Assembly: GCA_029287915.1 (NCBI GenBank)
Contig: JARFQE010000030.1
Coordinates: 32,441 to 96,440 of the forward strand
Length of the DNA stretch: 64,000 nt
From: Arenicellales bacterium
GTDB taxonomy: Bacteria; Pseudomonadota; Gammaproteobacteria; BMS3Bbin11
Reading direction: 5' to 3'
Below, in pieces: positions 1 through 9,274 of the stretch. The notes under the pieces were generated by a model, which saw nothing but the letters and a program-made list of their open reading frames with translations, searched no databases and was not told the origin of the DNA. Position 1 is the stretch's first letter, and the number at the start of each line of letters is the position of its first letter. The position numbers and the translations under genes were made by a program.

Positions 1-117
1 TATACTATAATTAAAGCTAATTCGATGGAGGCGGCACTAGAGATCGCAAAAACTTGCCCGTTTCTTGAAATTAACGGTTCACTTGAGGTGTCAGAGTTAG
101 TCCAGATGCCAGGCTAA
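1..117 (+). CDS. YCII-related domain protein, C-terminal fragment (5' end outside window)
   Basis: Frame 1 reads YTIIKANSMEAALEIAKTCPFLEINGSLEVSELVQMPG*; the 'A..A.CPFL...G..EV..L..M' pattern is typical of YCII-family C-termini. Confidence 0.65.
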   Translation, partial: YTIIKANSMEAALEIAKTCPFLEINGSLEVSELVQMPG

Positions 118-223
118 ATATAAACATGACAATCGCCTCAACCTACTGCGTCAACAGTACCGCTTGTGCCTTGCACCTGTTACCCGGTGATGTAAAGTAT
201 TATACGTTTACAGTGATAGTGCA

Positions 224-922
224 ATGATGAAAGTTGTTTTGTTACCAGGGTTGGACGGGACAGGGATATTATTTAAACCTTTAACTGATATTCTGTCAAA
301 AGACATAGATATCAAGGTAATCTCGTATCCCACTGTTTATAAAGTGAGTTACCGGGGCTTAGTGGAATTTGTTATGAAGCAACTTCCCAACGAAGATTTT
401 ATCCTGGTTGCAGAATCTTTTTCTGGGCCTATTGCATATGAAATAGCATTACGTAAACCAAAGACCATTAAATCAGTAATATTTACAGCAAGCTTTCTCG
501 AAAATCCACGGCGTCAAGTCCTCAATTTGACCAGGTTTCTTCCGATGAAACTTATTTTCGCACTGCCAATGCCGAATTTTGTTGTAAAATATTTCTTTCT
601 GGGTTCATCTGCAGACGAACAACTAATTAACTTATTCAGGCAGTCTGTTAGAAAAGTATCGCCAAGTGTACTGTCGTACCGGCTAAAAGCAATAGGGAAA
701 CTTTCCGTAATTCAGAAATCTTGTGATGTAAATGCAATATATATACAGGCGAGCAATGATAAGCTGGTTCCAGATTCAAGCGTGGAGATATTTAAGAAAA
801 TGTGTAAAAACCTGAATATATTTCGAGTACAAGGCACACATTGTATTCTTCAAACAAACCCATTGGCTTGTGCGGAGATAATAACTGATGAAGTGGGCCT
901 TATAACAAACCAGTCAAGCTGA
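224..922 (+). CDS. alpha/beta hydrolase
   Basis: ORF 232 aa; LLPGLDGTG start, VAESFSGPIA nucleophile elbow, late D (SNDKLVPDSS) and H (GTHCILQTNP). Confidence 0.75.
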   Translation: MMKVVLLPGLDGTGILFKPLTDILSKDIDIKVISYPTVYKVSYRGLVEFVMKQLPNEDFILVAESFSGPIAYEIALRKPKTIKSVIFTASFLENPRRQVLNLTRFLPMKLIFALPMPNFVVKYFFLGSSADEQLINLFRQSVRKVSPSVLSYRLKAIGKLSVIQKSCDVNAIYIQASNDKLVPDSSVEIFKKMCKNLNIFRVQGTHCILQTNPLACAEIITDEVGLITNQSS

Positions 923-1339
923 CCGGAAATTGTCACTTCGCTACCAGTTACTGCACGCTTTTGTCTGCAATGAAAGCGGCTAAGAACTTTGAATACATTC
1001 TACAAGCTAACGCTCGCCGCGGACTGCACTGCTCAAATGAGCCAGCTGGGCTCTATGTGTATATTGGATGCAATTAAGCTTCACTGTATTTATGCCCGGT
1101 ACGGCGGTCTTTTGCCATAAATACTAGTTAAATGGAGTTCCCCTTGATCCAGGTTGACGATGATTTAGTTGAGGGTTCTCTGTATTCATTTACAACTTCT
1201 GGGATGATATTTGCTTTTGCCTTTGGTGTAGTAGTACGATTTTTAAACATACTAAACTGAGAAACTTCAGATTGACACAGTACCAAATCGTCACCTTGAA
1301 AGTTTGTCATTTTGGTAGGTCAATATATAGGAGTCGACA

Positions 1340-1819
1340 ATGTGTTTACAGTATTTTCGATTGTATAAGCCACTCATTTTAATACTTTTTGTCCTCCTGC
1401 TAACTTCCTGTACAGCAGGTGATCCTCAATTCACGCAAGATAATCCAGCTGGATTCTGGTACGGTCTCTGGCATGGAATGATTGCGGTTATTAGTTTAAT
1501 AATCCATATATTCAATGAAAATGTCAGTGTATATGAATTAAACAATACAGGTGGCTGGTACGATTTTGGTTTCTTATTAGGCGTAATATCTATCTGGAGC
1601 GGCAGTTCTCACGTAACTTGTAAATCTGCTGCGGAAAAAAAACGTCAACAGGAATGGGATGAGATTGGCGATAAAGTTGAAATAAAAGTAATGCATAAAT
1701 TAAAAGAATGGGCTGATGACGAAGAAAGCACTGACACTGGCAAAGACTGGGACGAGATTTGCGAAAAAGTAGAGAAAAAACTGAAGCGTAAAATTCGTGA
1801 GTGGGCAGAGAAAGACTAA
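1340..1819 (+). CDS. hypothetical membrane lipoprotein with duplicated C-terminal amphipathic helix
   Basis: ORF 159 aa; lipobox-like LLLTSC, one or two hydrophobic segments, repeated WDEI..KVE.K....L/I.EWA.. motif at the C-terminus. Confidence 0.6.
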   Translation: MCLQYFRLYKPLILILFVLLLTSCTAGDPQFTQDNPAGFWYGLWHGMIAVISLIIHIFNENVSVYELNNTGGWYDFGFLLGVISIWSGSSHVTCKSAAEKKRQQEWDEIGDKVEIKVMHKLKEWADDEESTDTGKDWDEICEKVEKKLKRKIREWAEKD

Positions 1820-2151
1820 ACCTGATGCAGGGAGATAATAGTAGCCAGTAGACAAAAGATGATAAAAACTGGTCTGGCTGTGCTGGTATTGAGCGATTTC
1901 GTCAATAAACTGTATAACAATCAATCTGGCCTGGATTAACAAACAGTTCTACGACCAGTATAATATTAGCTGGTTAACTTCACGTTAGTGAGTCGCTTTG
2001 GTAACTTTACTCTGTCAATTGTAATACCGATAATAAAAGCGACTATTACATGAACATAGTCATGGCATGATGGTAATTACAATCAGCTGCATTCATGCTA
2101 ATAATGCATATCGTTTAAATCAATATTTGCTATCAACCAGAATATGCTGAA

Positions 2152-3129
2152 ATGAACAAACCTGAGAAAGCAAAAGACGAGGAGCAGCGCCTCAGAACTC
2201 TCAGGGCCCTGAATATTCTGGATACCGGCCCAGAAGAACGTTTTGATCGAATTACTCGTATGGCAAAGCGTATCTTCGATGTCCCTATCGCTCTGGTCAG
2301 CCTTGTTGATGAAGACCGACAGTGGTTCAAGTCGTGTATCGGTTTCAATGTTAGTCAAACACCAAGAGATATTTCATTTTGTGGCCATGCAATTCTTGGT
2401 GATCAGATTTTCATTATTCCTGATGCAACTAAAGATGAACGTTTTGCTGATAATCCAATGGTTATCAATGAACCCCACATTCGTTTTTACGCCGGTTGCC
2501 CACTAATGTTCGTCGACGGCAGTAGAATCGGCACACTTTGTATTATTGACGATAAACCAAGACACTTTGATAGTGATGATATGCAGGCATTAAAAGATCT
2601 TGCGACTACAGCAGAACGTGAACTTGCAGCAGTGCAGTTGGCCACGCAGGATGATCTTACCAATACCTATAACAGGAGAGGTTTTGTGTTGCTCGCCAGG
2701 CACAGCTTAAATATCTGTATCAGGCAAGGGATCCCGGCATCACTGGCGTTCCTTGACCTGGATAATTTTAAGGAAATCAATGACAGGTATGGACATGCGG
2801 AAGGTGACAAAGTGTTAATGGTATTTGCTGATCAAATCAAGGATGTATGCCGGGACGCCGATCTGTTTGCACGTTTAGGCGGAGATGAATTTGCCATTTT
2901 GTTTGTCAATATCACTAAGGTTGCTGCAGAAAAAATATTTTCCAGATTCCATCGTGCACTTGAACACTACAATCAGGAATCAGGAAAAGGATATGATATT
3001 TCATTTTCTTATGGCATTGTTGACTTTGAACCTGATAAACATCAATCAATTGAGTCGTTGCTCGATGATGGCGATGCACAAATGTACAAATGGAAAAAGA
3101 AAAGCAAGCTTGCCAGGGATCATGATTAA
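2152..3129 (+). CDS. GAF domain-containing diguanylate cyclase (GGDEF)
   Basis: N-terminal GAF (FDVPIALVSLVDEDRQWFKS...DISFCGHAIL), GGDEF motif in ARLGGDEFAILF, RxxD (RDAD) five residues upstream. Confidence 0.93.
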   Translation: MNKPEKAKDEEQRLRTLRALNILDTGPEERFDRITRMAKRIFDVPIALVSLVDEDRQWFKSCIGFNVSQTPRDISFCGHAILGDQIFIIPDATKDERFADNPMVINEPHIRFYAGCPLMFVDGSRIGTLCIIDDKPRHFDSDDMQALKDLATTAERELAAVQLATQDDLTNTYNRRGFVLLARHSLNICIRQGIPASLAFLDLDNFKEINDRYGHAEGDKVLMVFADQIKDVCRDADLFARLGGDEFAILFVNITKVAAEKIFSRFHRALEHYNQESGKGYDISFSYGIVDFEPDKHQSIESLLDDGDAQMYKWKKKSKLARDHD

Positions 3130-3243
3130 GATTATTCATCTATTTAGTCCGCAAGCTACCACCCGAGGAGTTGCTGTCGGACTGGCTGTGTATATCATGA
3201 ACTGTAATGTTCAATGGGTCATTAATTATGAATAATATTATAA

Positions 3244-3420
3244 GCATCGGTCAGAATACCACTGTATATTGCTATCGTGGCACTGGCACGATACCTGATT
3301 CTGGATATGAAAAATATCGATACCTGGCGTATGCTGGGTGTTGCCGGTGCAGCCCTGATACTCGCCATTGCTATCCTGGTAATTCGTTTAGGACACACTC
3401 GATATCCCTACAAGAAATAA
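3244..3420 (+). pseudogene. remnant of PsiE-family (phosphate-starvation-inducible) membrane protein, C-terminal part only
   Basis: Open frame after TAA at 3241: ASVRIPLYIAIVALARYLILDMKNIDTWRMLGVAGAALILAIAILVIRLGHTRYPYKK*; resembles the PsiE C-terminus, with no N-terminal half in frame upstream. Confidence 0.55.
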
Positions 3421-3450
3421 GGTAAAAACTAATAGAGTCTGTCAGTCTAG

Positions 3451-4566
3451 TCAATATTTAGACTGTGCGAACAGAGTGTCCAGAAACCGTGTTTCGCCAT
3501 GTTGGTATACTTCAAAATCAGATTCATCAATTCTGTGTTTATTTAGTGCTTCGGCAAGTTTGCCAGGGGGTTCATCGAGGGGTTCATCGGTCAGAATAAA
3601 CGTCCCCCAGTGCATGGCCACTGAATGTCTGGATCTGATATCGAGGTGTATTTTTACTGCTTCTTCAGGATTGACGTGATGAGATTTCATAAACCATCGT
3701 GGCTCATAGGCACCGATGGGTAATAGTGCCAGATCGAATAAACCATATTTGTCACCGATCTCCTTAAAATGTTTTGCATAACCGGTGTCACCTGCAAAAA
3801 AGATTCTATTGTCATTTCCTTCGATAACCCATGAAGCCCATAGGCGCTGATAGGTATCGAACAGACCACGCTTGCTCCAGTGTTGGCTAGGTTCAGCGGT
3901 GAATGTCACACCATTGATTTTATGACTTTGTGCCCAGTCAAGTTCTACGACTCGTATAGAATCAAGATCCAGATCATCAAACCAGGCTTTCATCCCCAGA
4001 GGGACAATGAATGTTAAATGTCGCTGTCGATTATGTTTTGACAATGCAATAACCGATGCACTATCCAGAGAATCATAGTGGTCATGTGAAATAATGACTA
4101 CATCTATTTCTGGCAGATCTTTGACTTCTATCCCTGGCGGGACGACTCGTTGCGGGCCGGCCCAGTTCACTGGTGAGGCGCGCTCAGAAAATTGCGGATC
4201 GGTCAATATATTGAGACCGGAAAACTGGATTAGAAATGTCGCATGGCCAATCCAAGTCAGGGTCTGCATTTCTATGTTGCTTTTAAGGAATTGATGATGA
4301 GTTTTGTCAATTTCAAAGCTGTAATCATCTACACCGGCTATATTCTTTGACTGCTTTTGCCAGCGCCACTGCAAGAAATCCCATAATCCCTTGTCATCCT
4401 CATAATATATATTTTTGAAACCTGATTTCGTGTGATGGGCCTTTGTCGGGTCATAGTGCGAATTGCTCGCACAGGACGCCAGCAAGCTAACTGATATGAG
4501 TATAGCGATGCGGAAGCATGAAATATTCAAGCTGATAAGACACCATTCAACATAATTAAATCTCAA
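3451..4566 (-). CDS. MBL-fold metallo-hydrolase, lipoprotein (NAPE-PLD/UlaG-like)
   Basis: Lipobox LLASCAS; TWIGHATFLIQFSGLNILTDPQFSERASP, SHDHYDSLD (HxHxD), FFAGDTGY, AMHWGTF. Confidence 0.88.
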   Translation of the reverse strand: MRFNYVEWCLISLNISCFRIAILISVSLLASCASNSHYDPTKAHHTKSGFKNIYYEDDKGLWDFLQWRWQKQSKNIAGVDDYSFEIDKTHHQFLKSNIEMQTLTWIGHATFLIQFSGLNILTDPQFSERASPVNWAGPQRVVPPGIEVKDLPEIDVVIISHDHYDSLDSASVIALSKHNRQRHLTFIVPLGMKAWFDDLDLDSIRVVELDWAQSHKINGVTFTAEPSQHWSKRGLFDTYQRLWASWVIEGNDNRIFFAGDTGYAKHFKEIGDKYGLFDLALLPIGAYEPRWFMKSHHVNPEEAVKIHLDIRSRHSVAMHWGTFILTDEPLDEPPGKLAEALNKHRIDESDFEVYQHGETRFLDTLFAQSKY

Positions 4567-4578
4567 GCATAAGGATAA

Positions 4579-4606
4579 GGCCTGTCGTCAATAATCCGGA
4601 CAGGCC
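4579..4606. repeat. perfect 8-bp inverted repeat (GGCCTGTC-N12-GACAGGCC), possible terminator hairpin
   Basis: Arms 4579-4586 and 4599-4606, between two minus-strand genes; no clear U-tract. Confidence 0.4.
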
Positions 4607-4710
4607 CGTTAATATCCATTTGAATAACGAAAATGTATTATTGTTTAATTTGTCTAATAATTTAAATAACATAGCATGCACCTCTATTAGAGCGGGAAGT
4701 CCAGTCTTTG

Positions 4711-5268
4711 TTAAGCACTCACTGCAATGTGCCCGTCAATATCAGCTGTTGCAAAGGTTTCGAGCTTTTCGAAGAATGTCTTGTGATCGATATAGTGTGC
4801 ACCATCACAGGAGAATGTCATACCTATCAGACCGTTGACGCAATTGATGGATCCATTACGCAGATAGATCGTCTGATCGGTCGTGCGCAGGCGTCTGAAC
4901 TCGTTCAGGATGGCCTGTGTATTATCTGCATCGATTAGCGGCTGCAGATGGTCAATCCTGCAATCACGAAACTGGTCAAGGAACTCGCGATGCAACACTT
5001 CCTCTTTGACGAAAACACGGTATCTGTATGCATCATCTGCAAACCAGCAGGTTAACTGGCTGGATGAGTAATGCACTTTGACATGGAAAGCACCTTTCTG
5101 AGTAAGCAGTGAATAGACAATTCCATGTATACGATCAATATGATTATCGAACAGACTTTCAACGCGTGACTGCTGAAACAGGAAAGCCCTGACCGACGGG
5201 TCGCCTTTTATCTGTAACCATCTATCTGGCATTGTGTTGTCTCCTCTATTGTCGTTTTGCTGAGTCAA
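4711..5268 (-). CDS. hypothetical protein
   Basis: 185 aa ORF without stops, no family recognised. Confidence 0.5.
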   Translation of the reverse strand: MTQQNDNRGDNTMPDRWLQIKGDPSVRAFLFQQSRVESLFDNHIDRIHGIVYSLLTQKGAFHVKVHYSSSQLTCWFADDAYRYRVFVKEEVLHREFLDQFRDCRIDHLQPLIDADNTQAILNEFRRLRTTDQTIYLRNGSINCVNGLIGMTFSCDGAHYIDHKTFFEKLETFATADIDGHIAVSA

Positions 5269-5701
5269 TGAGCAAGTCTTATAGCTAATAAAATATTGTG
5301 TTTAGGTGCTCGATTGCCAATAATCAAAATATCCTCACTTCGCATAAATCAGTCGTTTATATTTCGTCAGGTGAGCTAATGCTGACTCAGAACTGCATCA
5401 AGGTAGCTGGCAGATTGTTGAAGACATTCGATCCGCGTGACATTTTTCATTTTCTCGGACGACAAAGAGGATGCTGTTTTTATACGCTCTGGCGACTGCC
5501 TGCTGTATGATTCCATTTGATTGTTATTAAACATTTTTTCCATCCTTGTCCGCTATAAAGAGAGTATTTTTTCAATAACCGATTATAAAAAATAATAATA
5601 ACCTAGTAAAATGCTCTGTTATTATTACATAAATATTTCATATAAATAATAATAATTATTATTTTGATTTTTCTCATAGAATATTATCTATGCATAAACA
5701 C

Positions 5702-5721
5702 TCTTCAAGTTTACTTGAAGA
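5702..5721. repeat. 20-bp near-perfect dyad TCTTCAAGT-TT-ACTTGAAGA
   Basis: 9-bp arms with 2-bp spacer in AT-rich non-coding DNA. Confidence 0.5.
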
Positions 5722-6024
5722 AAGTTTAGATAATGCATCCTTTTTCCAGCTGGTTTTATGGCGATGACGGACAAGCAGCTGCCATTACTGGTGCAATAAT
5801 TGAAAGCAGAAGACAGCTGTAGCTGTGCGTGATTTTATCTTAACTACAGCAGCAGTGATGAAATCATAGCTGAGCAAAAATATGACTGTGCAATGGGACT
5901 GTCAATGTTTATAAGTGCGCTCGATCTTTTAACACTGAAATTGGGCCATCCAGTCCTGATACCCTGTGCCCTGTGGTCGCTGCGAAAGATTTTGCTATGC
6001 GGGTGGAAGAGTACGTAGGAAACT

Positions 6025-6105
6025 ACCGGACTGGAGATGTCCGAAAAATATAAGGAAACTGCGCTGGGCGAGGCCAAGGTCAAGTTTAACAATGTAATTT
6101 TTTAG
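6025..6105 (+). pseudogene. fragment resembling the C-terminus of L-serine dehydratase
   Basis: In-frame peptide TGLEMSEKYKETALGEAKVKFNNVIF*; resembles the terminal TG.DM..KYKETS.GGLAVN of SdaA-type enzymes; in-frame TAG just upstream. Confidence 0.45.
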
Positions 6106-6184
6106 CTTTTAGTAGAAAATATAAATCGTCTGTAGTTACAATCATTTTAATGCAACTTGTGTACTGAAATAGGAGATTGCCATT

Positions 6185-7738
6185 TTGAAAAACCCAATCA
6201 TTGCAGATAATAAACCTGTCAAGGTTTGTCTTAGTAAAGGGCAGGAATATCATTTTTGCACCTGTGGAAAATCAAATAGCCAGCCTTTCTGCGATGGCTC
6301 CCATGTAGGTACATCATTCACTCCTAGAGTAATTGTTTCCGATCACGATGAAGAAGCCTATTTGTGCGCCTGCAAGCATACGGCTAATGCACCTTTCTGT
6401 GACGGTACACACAACCAGTTTAGTGACGATCAAGTTGGCAAAGAAGGCCCTGGTATTAAAACAGGACCTACAGAATTACCGGTCGCCGTAGCGACTCTAG
6501 AAGAACCGACAGTAACTTTTATCCACCAGCTTGCTCGCGAAGGATTGTCAAAATCTGGACACCACGGCCCAATGACTTCTATGGGCGTTCCACGTCATGA
6601 GCTTCCTCATTGGGATGAGCTGCAGATAATGGCAGCTCAAATGGCTACCAAGCCACTGATGGAAGACCATGCTGTTGCTACCGAGCTAGTGATTGGACCA
6701 GAAGCTAAAAGGCCATTGACATTAAAAATTCCGTTGTTTGTATCTGATATGAGTTTTGGTGCCTTGTCTGAAGAAGCAAAAATATCTTTAGCCAAAGGCG
6801 CGGAACTTGCGGGAACAGGTATTTGTTCAGGTGAAGGCGGAATGCTGCCCGAGGAGCAACAGGCAAACAGCCGATATTTTTATGAATTCGCCAGTGCCGG
6901 ATTTGGCTACAAAGAAGAGTTATTAGAAAATGTACAGGCCTTCCACTTTAAAGGTGGCCAAGGTGCAAAAACGGGTACTGGCGGACATCTTCCTGGTAAT
7001 AAAAACAAAGGTAAAATATCTAAAGTCAGGGGCATACCAGAAGGCCAGCCAGCTATATCTCCACCCACATTTAAGGATCTTTCCTCTGTCTCAGATTTTA
7101 AACGTTTTGCAGACCGTGTTAGAGAGATAACTGGCGGCATCCCCATTGGCTTTAAGCTCAGCGCAAACCATATCGAAAAAGACATTCAATTTGCGCTTGA
7201 TGCGAGTGCTGATTACATCATATTAGACGGTCGCGGCGGCGGCACCGGTGCTGCCCCCGAAATGTTCAGGAACCATATCAGTGTGCCTACCATTCCAGCA
7301 CTAGCACGCGCTCGGCGATACATTGATGATCAGAATGCAAGTGGTCGTGTAACGCTTATAATCACCGGTGGTCTGCGTGTCCCTGTTGATTTTGTTAAAG
7401 CTATGGCACTTGGTGCCGATGGCATAGCCATTGCAAATAGTGCTATGCAGGCAATTGGCTGTGTCGCTGCAAGGATATGTAATACGAATAACTGCCCAGC
7501 AGGAATTGCAACTCAAAAAGAAGATTTACGACAAAAACTGAATATAGAAAAATCGTCAATTCAATTGCATAATTTTTTCAGCGCTTCTGTGGCATTAATG
7601 CAAGTGGTGGCTCGCGCATGTGGACATGATGATTTAAAGAAGTTCAATAAGGATGATCTGGCAACATGGCATCGTGAGATGGCCTTTCTTTCAGGTGTGG
7701 CATACGCAGGATCTATGAATTTATCAGGGAATCAATAA
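6185..7738 (+). CDS. dual CDGSH iron-sulfur domain fused to glutamate synthase-like FMN-binding domain
   Basis: N-term CTCGKSNSQPFCDGSH and CACKHTANAPFCDGTH; C-term FMN-dependent GltS barrel motifs (GGQGAKTGTGGHLPG, DGRGGGTGAAPE, CNTNNCPAGIATQ). Confidence 0.9.
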   Translation: MKNPIIADNKPVKVCLSKGQEYHFCTCGKSNSQPFCDGSHVGTSFTPRVIVSDHDEEAYLCACKHTANAPFCDGTHNQFSDDQVGKEGPGIKTGPTELPVAVATLEEPTVTFIHQLAREGLSKSGHHGPMTSMGVPRHELPHWDELQIMAAQMATKPLMEDHAVATELVIGPEAKRPLTLKIPLFVSDMSFGALSEEAKISLAKGAELAGTGICSGEGGMLPEEQQANSRYFYEFASAGFGYKEELLENVQAFHFKGGQGAKTGTGGHLPGNKNKGKISKVRGIPEGQPAISPPTFKDLSSVSDFKRFADRVREITGGIPIGFKLSANHIEKDIQFALDASADYIILDGRGGGTGAAPEMFRNHISVPTIPALARARRYIDDQNASGRVTLIITGGLRVPVDFVKAMALGADGIAIANSAMQAIGCVAARICNTNNCPAGIATQKEDLRQKLNIEKSSIQLHNFFSASVALMQVVARACGHDDLKKFNKDDLATWHREMAFLSGVAYAGSMNLSGNQ

Positions 7739-7941
7739 CAAGCAGCTGCAGTGGACGATAGTTCCTCCACACTCCAATACTGGCGGTCATGATGCTCTTT
7801 CTGCAATAAAGGTAATATATGTACTTTTCTTAATATGAATAATTATGAATATTATGTTTCGAAGAAGTTTTAATGAGTATGAAAAGGATTTACAGTTAAC
7901 TATTTTCGCTGGCACAGCAACAGGGAACAGGTCTTATAAAC

Positions 7942-8658
7942 ATGACTATGTATATTGCTGATCTATCTCAACGCAAGGTCGCAGCAGTCGCTGGTTTCGG
8001 GTATCTCGCAATCATAATACTCGGTATATTTGCTGAATTCTTTGTGCGTAGCAGAATGATCGTGCCGGGAGATGCATTAACTACTGCAAATAATATACTG
8101 GCTTCAGAGTGGCTTTTCCGCATCGGCATCGCAAGCGATTTAATCATGCTTTCATTTGATGTTTTAGTGGCATGGGCTCTGTATGTTTTACTCAAACAGG
8201 TTAATCAGAGCCTGGCGATGCTTGCGTTATTGTTCAGGCTGATGCATGCCGCAATTTATGCAGCCACGCTGCTTCTTCTTTTTTTTGTTTTACTAATGTT
8301 AAGTGGCGCTAATTACCTGGCCGCAATTGAAACAGATCAAATGCATGCTCTGGTGCTATTGTTTCTGCATGGGCATAGCTATGGATATGACCTGGGATTA
8401 TTGTTTTTTGGACTTCATTGTTTTGTTCTTGGTTATTTAATTTTTAACTCTGGCTACATTCCCAAAATTCTGGGTGTATTGCTGATATCAGCGTCATTGG
8501 TCTATCTGGCAGGAAGTTTTACTCGTTTTCTTTTCCCTGACTACATAGAAATTATTTCACCGATTTATGTCGTCTCCCTCATTGCTGAACTCTCACTTTG
8601 CTTATGGCTCTTGTTCAAAGCGATAAAGTTTGAATCACTAGATGATGCTGCCCACTAG
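7942..8658 (+). CDS. DUF4386 domain-containing membrane protein
   Basis: 238 aa polytopic protein; AGFGYLAIIILGIFAEFFVRSRMIVPGDALTTANNI start typical of DUF4386. Confidence 0.8.
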   Translation: MTMYIADLSQRKVAAVAGFGYLAIIILGIFAEFFVRSRMIVPGDALTTANNILASEWLFRIGIASDLIMLSFDVLVAWALYVLLKQVNQSLAMLALLFRLMHAAIYAATLLLLFFVLLMLSGANYLAAIETDQMHALVLLFLHGHSYGYDLGLLFFGLHCFVLGYLIFNSGYIPKILGVLLISASLVYLAGSFTRFLFPDYIEIISPIYVVSLIAELSLCLWLLFKAIKFESLDDAAH

Positions 8659-8901
8659 TCATGTTATTTGATAACAAATGCGTTGTAGGCTAATTACAAT
8701 CCAAAAAACATGCATCCCACATAAAACTGTTGCTATGCAGATCATAAGCTGGTGATCATATCTTCCATATAAACCCGTATATTGGCGTATAGTTGACCAG
8801 TGAGAATAGCTGTACCCTGTCCATTATTAAATAAACTGGTAGCGAGTAACCATATTTAAGGCTAACGTTTGCATGACTACTGAGAACGACTTTATATCCT
8901 C

Positions 8902-9270
8902 ATGATTGCTAGAATCGCAGCTGATCTACTTGTTATAGTCCACTTCGCGTTCATCGTATTTGTAGTACTAGGTGGGCTTCTAGCTCTGAAGTGGTGGAAA
9001 GTTTCTTTTCTTCATATCCCCTGTGCGTTGTGGGGAGCACTGATAGAGTTCAGAGGCTGGATATGTCCACTTACCCCGATAGAGCATCATTTACGGGAAG
9101 CAGCAGGAAGCGCAGGTTATACTGGAGGATTCATCAATCATTATATTATGCCGATAATCTACCCCACAGGCTTAACTCGAGAAATGCAGCTCTCACTAGG
9201 CATCACAGTCCTAGTAATCAATCTGTGTGTTTATGGCCTTGTGCTAGTCAATCGGGCACATAAAAAATAG
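8902..9270 (+). CDS. DUF2784 domain-containing membrane protein
   Basis: 122 aa; ADLLVIVHFAFIVFVVLGG and CPLTPIEHHLREAAGSAGYTGGFI.HY..PIIYP. Confidence 0.82.
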   Translation: MIARIAADLLVIVHFAFIVFVVLGGLLALKWWKVSFLHIPCALWGALIEFRGWICPLTPIEHHLREAAGSAGYTGGFINHYIMPIIYPTGLTREMQLSLGITVLVINLCVYGLVLVNRAHKK

Positions 9271-9274
9271 AAAT

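Noticed and set aside
1005-1135. attC-like look (CTAACGCTCGCCGCGGAC ... GTTAAAT) upstream of the 159-aa lipoprotein, suggesting an integron cassette
   Set aside because: The left box does not fit RYYYAAC, the two ends are complementary over only four bases, and there is no integrase or second attC in the window.
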